Shown: piece by piece, positions 9,738-20,522 of the stretch
Position numbering within the stretch: the first letter of the stretch is position 1
How the letters are laid out: the number at the start of each line of letters is the position of its first letter
From: Nemertoderma westbladi
Lineage: Eukaryota > Xenacoelomorpha > Nemertodermatida > Nemertodermatidae
Direction: 5' to 3'
Assembly (NCBI GenBank): GCA_032718475.1
Contig: JAUCBJ010008684.1
Span: 40,187-104,186 of the forward strand
Length of the DNA: 64,000 bases
Notes under the pieces: model-generated
The model's database searches: none
What the model saw: the letters and a program-made list of their open reading frames with translations, nothing else
What the model was told of the DNA's origin: nothing
Program-made: the position numbers and the translations under genes

Positions 9738-12630
9738 TGACCATTCTTAATTTTTTTGCAAAAAAAATTATTTTTATTTTTTCACTAAAATCGCTCTAAC
9801 TTCGGTTCTGATGGTCCAAATTCAATAAAATTGGTACAGTATATTCTTTGCCGTAATTTTTTTCTTAATATTTAGAGAAGAGGTTATTTTTGGCCCCAAA
9901 AAAATTAATAAAAAGGGCCAAAATAACGCGATATTTTTCGACCCTTAAAATTCGTAATTTTAATTATATATGTTAAGATAAAAGATAGCGGAGTTAATTT
10001 GATACTTTTTACAGGTACTTTTGGCGCAATACGCTAAATTATAATGGAATAGCGATTTGTTAAAAAAAAAATTTTTCGTCCCTTTTTATAAATATTATAT
10101 TTCACACGATCGCCTGCCGCTCCAGTTTTATAATACCTCCGGCGCTGTGATTAACGCTGTTAGATAGATAATTTAACGCACTATAAGTCTGTGTAAACAA
10201 ATCTCCCGTAAGTTAAGTAGTTTTCGAGCTAGACGATTTCCCGCGAAGCAAGTTTGAAGTGCGAAATTATAATTTTGGCCCTCATTTTTTTAATATCATC
10301 CTTGGAGCAAAACCGATAGCATATTTGAATTCCCCGTATGGATATTGACTGTATAGAATGTACCTTAACCAACTAAAGTTAAAAATAAAAAATTATTCGA
10401 TAAAAACTACTTTACAAATTCTGGCCCTTTTTGGCCCCTATTGCCGACATATTTTTTGTACCCCCATTCGATAGGAACGTAGCCCCAATGGTCTTCTACG
10501 AGTTTCATAAAAGAATTAGTGGATTCCTACCCGCGTTGTCGAATTAAACATTTCGGAAATAAGTTTTCCAAAAAAGACGGACAAAAACGTACAAATTTAC
10601 AGCCCCTTTTTCCACCCGAAATTTTAATAAATATCTTACCCCCATTCGATACGAAGGTAGTACCACTCTTCCCCTTTCCAACCGCGTTACTTTCGTCCCC
10701 GTACGATTAATATTAGCCGAGTTATAGCGGATCCCGCAAAGTCATTTTGTCCGTTTTTTCAACTTTGACGGACATTTTCGGAAAAAAGGCGTGGTAATCT
10801 TTTTTGAAAAAAAAAACGAATTCACTAATTAATCCCTTCTATCGTATCCCGGCGTCGGCTAAGCAATAACCTAGGGTTTTTTCGAGCCACTGTAGAGCGC
10901 CTTTTAAAAAAATTTTAAAATTGTCGAAAAAATGACGGTTTTTTGTCCGCCGTGTCCGTCGAAGGGTTAGATTTAATAATGTTAGAGTTGCTAATATCTT
11001 AGAATTCCGAGCCGCTCCCCTGGTGAGAAAATAAAAAAATTTGGTCAGTTCCTTCATCGAAAAGTCCCCCAGAATCCCAAGTTAACCTATATAGTTAGCG
11101 ATGGCCTGCGGCTTTAGGAGCGGCCGCGGTATTCACCTCCCTCATAGCGGCCGCGGCGGTGTTGCGTCAAATGGAGAAATATTTATCCCACCAAGAACTT
11201 AATATAATCCTTTAATAACATATGAACCTAACTATTTAATACAAAATAATGCAAATCAAGTCAAACTTGATATTTTTAAAATTTTCATGGATCTATTTAA
11301 GATATAATTCCATAACCTAATATATATACAATGTCTACCTAATCTACGTGAGTGATAATAGAGGTGAATTCAGTGCATTGCAAGGCCAATCAGCTATTGG
11401 CTAGTTTATTATCTGGGATTCCCTCGGCTGATTGGGCTTAAGCAATGCTCTGAATGTTTCCTCTTGGTGAAAGCAATGTAGGCCTATAATAAATGATTGC
11501 AGATTGCAGATTGGAATTGAGATTTGATGGGCATGCTACAGCCGTGACAGTCCCTTCTGCAATTTCGCTCGCGAATGAATTGCATTACTTTAACATGATA
11601 TATAAAGAAAACCTAAAATAATAGTTATTTTTCTTCGATAAAAAAAATATATATTACGAAATTTGATATGAATTTGATTTCCAAAAATTAATATTAACAT
11701 AGACTTCACTGAGTGCTTTGTACTATGTACCGACACCGTAAAGCAAATGAGTCTTAACGTTCTTAAAAACTTTCACTTTCGTTTTCCTAAAATATATAAT
11801 TACAATACATGTCATAATAATTAAAGCCTTTCTATTTAAATCTAAAATAACTGCTTGTGTGTCGCCCAGAAATTTAAAATGGCTCATAAACAATTGGATA
11901 TTTATAGAGTTGGAAGGCTGTTGTGGTGGGGATATTTGAAATGTCAAGGAGGAAAGCAAGATGCGTTTCTGATTGGAACACTAATAAAGTGTATCTCTAT
12001 TTTAATCATGACTCTGCTGGAAATGGACAACACGAAACAATATTGGACTTCGGCGTGTGATATGGTCAGCTAACCCGCCGAGAGCCTTGTAAGGGGATCA
12101 CGGGCTGCCTACTGTTTAAATGAGGTATTAATTTAACTACTGTAAATGGTCAGCTAACCCGTCAAGTCGTCAAGTGCCTCGGGGTCAAAAGGGATGATGT
12201 GGTTCTATTAATTAAATTAGCCAAGAATCCAATAAGGTACGAGTCTTCATACAGCACAAAATACGGAAATATAATGTAGAAAATGTTCCCAAAACAAACA
12301 CATCTTGATGGGGGATTTATAAATACCGGCCTTCAAATCTAAAAATAATGATGTAATGAATTTTAAATCGGGAATATTTGAATTATATGAATTTATGGGA
12401 GACAGAACAAGAATGGTTTTCTTGTTTAAAGGTCTAACATCATGAAATATATGCTTGTTTTATATTTATGGGTCTTTACAAATTTTACTATACAAAACTC
12501 TCATAAACAATCCAAAAATTTTATAGATTATTTTTATCAAAAAAAAATAATAGAAACAAATTTGTAAATTATAATTCCAAAGTTAATGGTTAATGAAACA
12601 ATTCGAGTTCAATAATAGAGTTGGTTCATA
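9738..12630. other. Unassigned sequence with one imperfect inverted repeat
   Basis: About 2.9 kb without a convincing gene. Two related segments contain the motif CCCCCATTCGATA (near 10463 and 10640). At 11361-11463 an imperfect inverted repeat is seen: arms containing CATTGCAAGGCCAATCAGC and GCTGATTGGGCTTAAGCAATG, possibly a small foldback element. At 12060-12180 the words GGTCAGCTAACCCG are repeated twice. Confidence 0.45.
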
Positions 12631-14023
12631 TTATATGTCTGCCTCAAGCATAATAAGGTCATGTATAGAACGTTTATAAGTGGTTCCACTGCTATGGGTT
12701 AGAATGTCGACAGAACGAACATTGCCGTATTCATCAGGGTACACACGTGTAATCCGTCCCAAAGGCCACTGTGATCGAGGGATAATTACTTGTAAGATAA
12801 GAACAACGTCATTGACTTTCACATCACGTTGTTGTCGTGTCCAGTCCTTTCTGTCTTGAAGAAGACACATATAACCAGTTATCCATTTGTTCCAAAAGCG
12901 AGTCGCTAGTATCTGACCTTGCTTCCATGTCTTTGGTGTCCCAAGCTGGTATGAATATATAATATAATAGCTCGAGTTATTGGATTGTCATTAGGCAGAA
13001 TAATTGGAAAAGCCGTATCATAGGGTACTAATGATTGAGCAATACGACTTGATACAGGCATAATGTTGTTCACATCAAGAACAGGACAAAATTTTCTCAA
13101 GGAACTATTAAAAAAAATATTCTTACCTAAAGACAGACGTGTATATTCGTTGGGAAATGATATTTTTTGAGCATAACAAAATATACAATATTTGGTGACG
13201 CTAACATTGCCTGTCTAGATGTTGGATTATATAAGTAGTAACAATAGCGAATGATGTAGACGATTTTTACCTGCAACTTAATCCAAGATGATGTTGTAGA
13301 AATCAGATAATTTAATCGCTCATCTATTGTTAAATTTCGTGTTTTCTGAAATAAGGCATGGCGACGCTTGTTTTTAAGAACAAGATGAGCTTTACGAGTT
13401 CCAGCAATCAAACAATCGGCACCATAAGAATCACTATTGTGCCCCTTTGAATTCAGTCTTATTGGTTGTTACGTCTAAGTGTTCAGCTGATTCAAATTTA
13501 GACTCAGAATATTCAAGAATATCGGTTAACATATTGGCTACAATATTTACCTGTGGTTCTGGATTCCCCAATACTACCTGAAGAGCAAGTTCTGTAGCTT
13601 CAACATGTGACACTTTAATGTCCGGATCGTTTTCACTAAATACATACAAACCTGGTTGAAAAGGCAATGGCCAATTCGACTCTGCTTTAGCTAGAAATTT
13701 TGGGCCGTACCACCAACATCTTGAATCAAGTAGTACGTTTCAATAATTGATTTAATCGGCATTTTGCTAATGGGTAATTGTTTATAAGAGAAGGTGGGTT
13801 TGATTTCCACAGCATCCTCACCATATAGCGGCCATTTACTAACCTTGAACTTTCCTTTAGAATATTATCTAAAGCGTAAGAATCATTACGAGATAATGTC
13901 AAGTCTTCATCACAACTAAATTAAGTTTTAACTAATCCTTCTATACCAAGTGATTGTTTAACTAATGACCTTTGGGATAATGAGTTTGTTGAGTTTGGGC
14001 CGCCGCTATTTTTAAATAAGTTT
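12631..14023 (-). pseudogene. Decayed BEL/Pao polyprotein remnant, left part
   Basis: Minus-strand fragments resemble the integrase-side half of a BEL/Pao polyprotein of another family than BEL-1 and BEL-2. Around 13720-13640 a GPKFL..WP-like motif is followed by a segment in 13434-13667; 12631-12870 matches the C-terminal DUF5641-type domain (QWPLGRITRVYPDEYGNVRS, then SVDILT and a final hydrophobic turn). Frameshifts and stops are frequent, so it is dead. BEL-1 inserted into it: the AGTTT duplication flanks 14024 and 25749, and a minus-strand frame coming from 26022 reads through the joined target site for about 20 codons. Confidence 0.6.
14019..14023. repeat. Target-site duplication AGTTT, left of BEL-1
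   Basis: Same five bases at 25750-25754, directly outside the right LTR. Five-base duplications are typical of BEL/Pao insertions. Confidence 0.85.
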
Positions 14024-14537
14024 TGTGACGGGATCCACCTAGGATCCCGGTTTATCCGGTTTCTGAATTACGCGTCGTCCCCGGCCGTGTGTGTGTATAA
14101 AAGGATGACAAGAGTTATTGATCGCTGTATATAGTCTCAGGGTATAATAGTATAAAATATAGGTGAATAATATAAGTGTACCGGTAAAGAGTTCCAGTAC
14201 CGTCCTAACTAACTGACTTACTATAAGTGAATGGGATAACATGATGACTGGTAATATATATTGCACAGTTGGCCATGTGGTGTTACTCAGTCGATGCTTT
14301 CCCCCCATTGGCTAATAACCTATTTCACACCCTCTGCCCTGCGGTGGTGTTTCCCCCCTGCTACTGTTACTCTCCTCTATCTCAGGGGTGTAACCCCTGA
14401 CCCCTATTGTGTGTGTGTTTCTCCTTCCCACTTTGTTGGAGTGACGCGAGGTTGATATTGGTAATCAACCTCGTGTTCCCAATATTGCTTGAACCTCACT
14501 TTATGGGGCTAATGTGGCGGAATTGAATACGCTCACA
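14024..14537 (-). repeat. BEL-1 3' LTR (left)
   Basis: 514 bases, paired with 25189-25749. The right copy is longer, mainly through an insertion near 25351-25395 and a longer C run. Just inside the TGTGAC end lies the inverted repeat GGGATCC...GGATCCC, shared with BEL-2. On the strand opposite to the element there is a TATAAAAGG word at about 14097, which could be an antisense promoter but is untested. Confidence 0.85.
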
Positions 14538-14602
14538 CTCCCCCCCATGCTATCTTCCTGGTGAGAAGATAGCATCCACCTCAAGTGCGCTACAATTCCG
14601 CT
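14516..14602 (-). other. Nested hairpin across the 3' LTR / polypurine tract junction, BEL-1
   Basis: Outer arms GCGGAATTG (14517-14525) and CAATTCCGC (14593-14601) enclose the LTR end, the polypurine tract (plus-strand CTCCCCCCC at 14538-14546) and an inner perfect hairpin ATGCTATCTTC (14547-14557) / GAAGATAGCAT (14565-14575). The same two-level arrangement is in BEL-2 at 29527-29613. Confidence 0.75.
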
Positions 14603-15258
14603 GGATCCCGATCTAGTATCGGGTGTGGGGTGGAACTATTTATTCCGGAGCCGGCTTTCCAGGCCGCTCCCTATGGGTATGATAATGCTACCCCGTCTTG
14701 GTACAACTCTACCTATTTGTACCAAGACATCCGGCGTTCCCTGTCGGGCCAATCGTGCGCCTCTCTCACACAATTTTGTTTCCCCGACACTTTTGCCCTA
14801 ACTCTCCTCCACTCTCACCCTAACTCTAACATACTCTCGGACTTCCTCGTCCCTCACTCTGCCTCTTACTTCTCCCCCCCCCCACCCCACACTTGAATTG
14901 CGCCCACACTCTCTTTACACTCCGCACTATCACCTCCTGCTCGACCCCTATTCTCACTTGCATACTCCTTCTGACGAGTCTCACCCCCCCCCCTCCTGTG
15001 CCGTCGCACTCAAGAAGTGTGAAATCGTCTAGTGTCTCGTCCATAGCGCCATAGTCAATTGGTCCCCAGTCCCAGTAGCTAATTGAGAAAGGTTGTATGA
15101 CTATAGTACTTACTTCGAATATATATTTGTTACTAGATTACTGATTGCTACGTACGTACATACAAATTGCATTTATTCAATTATTTTAGATTACTTGAAT
15201 TTGTACTTAGAGTTCGCACGTCTTACGTGGTGCCTTCCAGGCATGCCACATCGAAGTC
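14603..15258 (-). other. BEL-1 region between third ORF and 3' LTR
   Basis: About 650 bases of pyrimidine-rich (plus strand) sequence, homologous to 29614-30258 in BEL-2. Contains CTCGACCCC and CTTCTGACGAGTCTCACCCC motifs conserved between both copies. Probably 3' untranslated RNA of the element. Confidence 0.55.
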
Positions 15259-17883
15259 TCAGTTCGTCCCGCCTGACTTTGGGAACCATCTCAGGTCTTT
15301 CCCCCTGTCGTCCTCCTCCCTTGGTCGCTTCTTGGCCGCTGCCGCTCCCTTGGCCTTATCTCCCTTCAGGCCCCTGACCTTCGCCGTTACCTCTTTACTG
15401 ATCCTGGTCGTCGGCTCCTTGGGCGCTGGTGTTATCAGTTCCCAGTATCGCTTCGCGGGTGGCCCCTCCGAGTGACCCTGCAATCTTCCCCTGGTGGCGT
15501 CCCATAAGATTGTTTTCATCGCCCGCGGCACATGCTTCGCCAAAAAATCTCTGAAGTCCCCTCGGTTCTGTGGCGTCCACCTGTCCAAATACCTTTGCGT
15601 ATTCATCACCCCGGCATACAACGCCGCCGTTGCTACTTCCTGATAGGTGAACGGCAACCTTCGTTTGATGATCTCTAAGTGAGCCTCCTGATTAATACTG
15701 AAGAAGCCCCATCTGAACTCCTGGGCCTTCATACGTTGCCGTGTCATGGCCCCGACGTCGGCCTACTCCTCGAAGATTCTAAACTTCTCGTCGTCGTCCA
15801 TCCAGTCGCACTGGCGTCCGTAGTGTCCCCGAAAGTTACACTTCGAACATTGGTTATGCAACCGTGGACACGCCCCCATCCTGTGGCTCGACTCGCGGCA
15901 GTAGAGACAACTAGTCCCTTTCTGGAACCGGTACAAACAGCTCCTTTCCTGGTGGGTCTGTCTCCTACAGTAGTCACAGCCGAGTACAAATATCTCCCGC
16001 CCCACGTCGTATTTCGCCCCAAGCGATCTCCGCGGTCTATGGAGCCGCTGTTGAGTGAGCTTTTGGATGTTAGCTCCCTGTTCACATCGATCTCCTCGTC
16101 CCTCCCGGGCATCGTCTCCCCGAATACTACCCGTGGTGCCATCCCCGGTTGCTTGCCCAACCTGATGGTGCTCCCCGCGAAATCCATCGCCGGCTCCTCA
16201 TGCACCCAGGCCCGCTTGCCGGGTCTGTCCCAGAAGGCCCTTGCCCCACTGGCCGTCACCACCCTCCCGCCAACCCAGTCCGTGTCCGAGTGGCCCAACC
16301 TTCCGATGGGCGGCATCTCTCCAAACTATCGTCATCCTCGTCCTCCTCTGGAAGTGGCTCCAACCCCAGTATCCCGGTGGATCCACTGTGTCCCTTCCCA
16401 CCTTGGCTCTCGCCCATGGCTCTCCACCCTTCTAGCTCTCCTAGCCTCCTTAGCGGGTGATCGCCCTCGGCGCCCACTGGTATGGGCGTCGTTTGCAACC
16501 CCGATGTCAACTGTTTTGGTGATCCCACCGTCCATCCTAACTCTCGCCCTAGAGACTCCCCCGAACTCCCTGACGACGTCCAACAAAGTTTGTCTAATGC
16601 CGCTTGTTCCTCGAAGCCGTAGCTCTGCGCCCTATCTTCTTCCTCACTCTCTTCTGCTTCTCTCCTCTCCTGTCTTGCGATTTCTTCCAATCGCTTCGCT
16701 TCCCATCTATCTGCCTCTAGCTGCTCCCATCTTTGATATGGTGTATCTACGTCCCTGTCCACTAGATGTCGGCAGTTATAGTATAACGACTTGCCCTTCA
16801 GCCCCGAGTGGTCTACCAGACCCTCGAAAGCCGTCTTAAAGGCTCTTCTGTAGCTCAGGGGTGATCCCGATAGCAGGAATGCCGTTGGTTCCTTCCCAAT
16901 GACAATGGTCATGAATAGGTTTAGCAAACCCATCATTATCCAGTCCTCCTGCAGGATATTTCGCTTCTGATATACCTTTATCGCTCCTTTTCGGAATTGA
17001 TACACCTCTTGTTTCCCTGGCCTCGCTCCCCACTTCAGCGAGTTTGCTAACTCTGCTCCGTACTCTTCCCTGAACTTTCCCCAGTCCATCGGCTTGTGAC
17101 ACACGTGCCCCATTAGCTAGCCCATCGCCACCGCTCCACAATGTCCTGTCCACAATCCACCATAGTCTCCACAATAGTCCCAACCCGTCTGGTGCTGTCA
17201 TAGCCATGAAGACCGTCTGCATGTCCAGAAGGTTGGGGGTGTCCGGACCGATGATTCTCTCCGCATCGTCGCGAATCGCCGATCCCACCTTTGTCATCGA
17301 CTTCTCTCTCACTAGGGTTTGCACCGCCTTTGGCAACCGGTTCAACTTTGGCCCGTTCTTCTTCCCATACGTTCCCAGGTCGAATAGGAAAATATCCCCA
17401 TTTGGCGCGGCCAAATGTAGGAGTATGGTTCTGGCCGATCCCGCAGATCCTCTCCTCGAACCCTCCTCGTCTTCCACGGTTCCTTCATCGTCTAGGATCA
17501 TATATCCTCTCCTACTGACCGAATCTACGAATCTCTTCCAATCTTTCCTCGGCGGCTCACTCGCGTACTTCGGAATCCCGAACTTTGCCTCGTCTCCTTT
17601 CATTACGTAGTGGAAATGCCCGAAGATAGCATTGTCTAGCGACGGTGTCCCGTAGCCCGACCAGTCACTGTTCGTGCACCTCCCTGAAATGGTCCTGCAG
17701 CGCTCGCGCTTTGTGACCCCTCTCTAGCCGCTCGTAGTATCCCCTTGTCTTCACTTCCGGATGCCTCTCGGTGAAATCCACCAGTATCTCCTTTCCTCCT
17801 AGCTCCGCCTTTCTCTTTCGCACAAGTTTGCTTGCCATCTCAAACTCTGCCCGATCGCTCAACCGTGGGTGGTGCCTTGCCAA
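15259..17883 (-). pseudogene. BEL-1 third ORF: exonuclease-like region plus triple CCHC zinc knuckle (broken)
   Basis: The coding signal runs about 2.6 kb and is split into frames 17883-17665, 17603-16836, 17113-16256, 16005-15763 and 15747-15259. It begins with a basic helical segment, then an exonuclease-like region: DDEGT, later ILLHLAAPNGDIFLFDLG, then KVGSAIRDDAERI and LLDMQT, which parallel the ExoI and ExoII regions of DEDD 3'-5' exonucleases (DNA_pol_A_exo1 family). An acidic linker follows, then three C-X2-C-X4-H-X4-C knuckles (15763-16005 frame) and a basic tail. Breaks: a TGA at 17665-17667 and an adjacent frameshift, a length change near 17130-17170, another shift near 16256-16316, and TAG replacing a Trp codon at 15763-15765. 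Most break sites differ from those in BEL-2. Confidence 0.7.
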
Positions 17884-18324
17884 GGCGCAAACGAGATGAG
17901 TGATAGGTTAGGATGGTTTGTTTCAGTTCGATGGCCTATCTCTCTCTGGATTACTAGGTTAATCAGCCTAAATTTCACTACTTAATTCTGAAGCTACTAA
18001 ATTGTACCCTAAATTGCGATTTTGTCCGTTACTTTAATTATGCTCCAGAATTTTCTTATTTCTGTTACCATAATTTGTTTAATTTTCTTAGCCCTATTTT
18101 ATTTTATTTTATTTTAATTTAATTCAACCCTACTGTCGTGCTACTTACTATTGCCTATGGATTATTCTATTTCATAATCCACATTCTGGCCTATTCTGTG
18201 GGCCTGTGCAGTACAACAGTATGCGTCGCGTGGCCAACGATTTATCCAGCTGTACTCATATGCCCCCCACTCGCTACTCATTACTAACTAATATCTATAC
18301 TATATATACCCCTTTACCTCTATC
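17884..18324 (-). other. BEL-1 spacer between pol remnant and third ORF
   Basis: AT-rich on both strands, homologous to 32820-33120 of BEL-2. It contains TTTATTTTATTTTATTTTA runs and no ORF. It may hold signals for expression of the third ORF, but none is identified. Confidence 0.4.
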
Positions 18325-18790
18325 TCTTACTAACCGGTACTATGTACCCTCTTACTACTCTAACCAACTCTTACTCTTACTAACCTCTGATTCTCTCTAA
18401 CTAACTAACGGTACTACGTACCCTCTTACTAACTCCTCTAACTCTCTCTACTAACTAACGGTACTACGTACCCTCATACTACTCTAACTCTCTCGACTAA
18501 CTAACGGTACTACGTACCCTCTTACTAACCTCTAACTCTCTTTAACTGACTAACGGTACTATGTACCCTCTTACTAACCTCTAACTCTCTCTAACTAACT
18601 AACGGTACTACATACCCTCTTACTAACTTCTCTAACACTCCTAACTAACTAACGGTACTATGTACCCTCTTACTAACTTCTCTAACACTCCTAACTAACT
18701 AACGGTACTACGTACCCTCTTACTAACTTCTCTAACACTCCTAACTAACTAGCGGTACTACGTACCCTCTTACTAACTAGCTTCTAACTA
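18325..18790 (-). repeat. Palindromic GGTACTACGTACC array, BEL-1
   Basis: Nine copies of a 13-base near-palindrome (GGTAC, three bases, GTACC; variants GGTACTATGTACC and GGTACTACATACC) at about 18334, 18409, 18461, 18503, 18555, 18604, 18653, 18704 and 18755, in a CTCTAACTAACTAA-rich background with a spacing of roughly 40-75 bases. An array of the same motif occupies the same place in BEL-2 (33125-33560). Confidence 0.8.
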
Positions 18791-19094
18791 CTTACTGCGT
18801 ACCTATTATGTACTATTATATTTTTTTTATTTTTTTTTCTTTATTTTGTGTGGGAAGGGCGTCTCGCCCTCAATCCCACCCCCCTCAGTCCAAAACTTGG
18901 ACGACTAAATACCTCTCTAACTCTATTCTAAGGTGCCCTCTCTAGTAGACAATACTTGCTACCGCACCTCTACGGATCCAACTACGGATCCATCTTTTCA
19001 TCTCAGTCCAACTTGTTGGACGACTCAGCGACCTAAGGGGTGATTCCTCCAGCAGGCAACTCTCCCACTGCCCCCCTATAGGTCCTCTAATTCT
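18791..19094 (-). other. BEL-1 non-coding segment
   Basis: A T-run region followed by about 200 bases with two CTCAGTCCAA.ACTTGGACGACT-like repeats (near 18884 and 19001). No coding potential is seen. Confidence 0.4.
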
Positions 19095-20522
19095 TCACTC
19101 CGCTCTCCTTGCCAATTCGGTTGGCCTTTTCTCCTGTCTTTGAATTTGGAAGTGCTGTCTACTCTCTATATTATTGAATTTCTCGTGGTCGTCCCTTGGC
19201 GGCAAAATGCCACCCTTCAACCTGTTGCCCGGCGGTATAATGCCGCCCCTGGTGTCATCCTTATTCTTACATGCCACCTCTGCTGGCCTCTCCCTTAATA
19301 TGTGTGCTGGCATTAAAAGCCTCGACAACCCCCGTTCGTCCTTCGGTATACACGATCTCTGCCCATGTAATGCCCCCTCGCACTCTGTTAGTCGTGCATG
19401 CGTATGCAACACGCCTCCTTCTACTTTCCTAGCTTCTTTGTCACCTTTTCTCTTGGCCTTCTCTGCCCCTGGTTTAATCATCTCACATCTTCTCCCTTTC
19501 CATCTTGTCTTCTTACTCGGTTTCCCCCTTGTCGGTATGCCTCTCAACCGGACCGGCATCTCTTCCGGACACTCCTCTGAACACTCCTCTGGACACTCCT
19601 CCGGACTATTGTCCTCCTGACACTCCACCGGACACTCCTCCGGTTTGTCCTCTGGACATCTCGCCGTCCGCTCCTCTCCATCTCCATACCGATACTTGCT
19701 GGGACCCTTGTTCCAACCCATTGTCTCTAAATCTTCTGCATCCACGCCATTCTCCTCCGCCCACTCTCTTGGTGTTCTCTCTCTAGGTGCTTCCACTTCT
19801 AGCTGTCTCCCACTATTGCCCATCTCTGGCCTCTCCTCTACCTCCTCAACAGTCCCTGGCACCATGCACCCTGAAGTCTCGGTTACACTGAATGGTATGT
19901 TGGTTCTTATTGGGCCGGTCAGCGTCCACCCGAATGGTGTTAAAATCGCCACCGGGTCACACCGCCTGTCTTCGCCGAAGACCGTTTGTATTTTTTCGTG
20001 GGCCGTCGGGCAGTCCATTCCTACTATGATGGATACCTTCCTAACGTCCACCTCTGGGATTGAGAAATCGATACTGTCCAGGAATCTATATTGCTCGACC
20101 TCGATGTTGGTTGGTCGCCTGGCGTTGATGTTTATTGACTCTATCACCTGGATGGGGTCGATGCTCGCCCCATAGTTGCATCCTGGTGCTATTGCTGCTA
20201 TCGCGCACCGTCCGGTCCTCATCTCCAGGATTTCGTCTTTGCTGGAGATTGTTGTTACCGCCATTCTACTCGGCCTTGTCCTCAATCCTATCTCCTCGGC
20301 CACCCAATTCTCGACTAATGTGAAGGCAGCTCCATTGTTGACCAGCATCAGTGTGGTCACTGATCGATTGCCTTCCCCGATCACTCGCACTGGTACTACC
20401 CCAAGTAGCACCGTTCCTCTCTTCGTCGCCCCTACTGTGCTCGTTGCCATCGTTTGGCCTTTGCTTTGACCAAACTTAATTGGCGTCTTCTTGCATTGCC
20501 TAGCTTTATGTCCACTCATCAC
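19095..20522 (-). pseudogene. BEL-1 protease remnant fused to a Cys/Glu-rich tail
   Basis: A 475-codon minus-strand frame. Residues 1-20 are the end of the gag zinc knuckle (SGHKARQC); residues 60-230 match the BEL aspartic protease region of BEL-2 (DUF1758-type), nearly identical through FGWTLTGPI. The catalytic motif reads VNNGA where BEL-2 has VDSGA, so the active-site Asp is lost. After about residue 235 similarity to the BEL-2 polyprotein ends; a low-complexity tail rich in EECPEE repeats and charged residues follows, and no RT, RNase H or integrase is present. Upstream, the first Cys of the knuckle reads Tyr and the next Arg codon is TGA. Probably dead or domesticated only as a passenger. 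Confidence 0.75.

Noticed and set aside
14090-14110. TATAAAAGG as the BEL-1 promoter
   Set aside because: It lies on the strand opposite to the element and is not clearly kept in BEL-2; at most an antisense promoter.
15679-16839. A 386-codon plus-strand ORF opposite the BEL-1 third ORF
   Set aside because: It is the antisense shadow of a GC-rich minus-strand coding region; it is low-complexity Pro/Leu/Ser-rich and the homologous stretch of BEL-2 (30676-31434) is open only in pieces.
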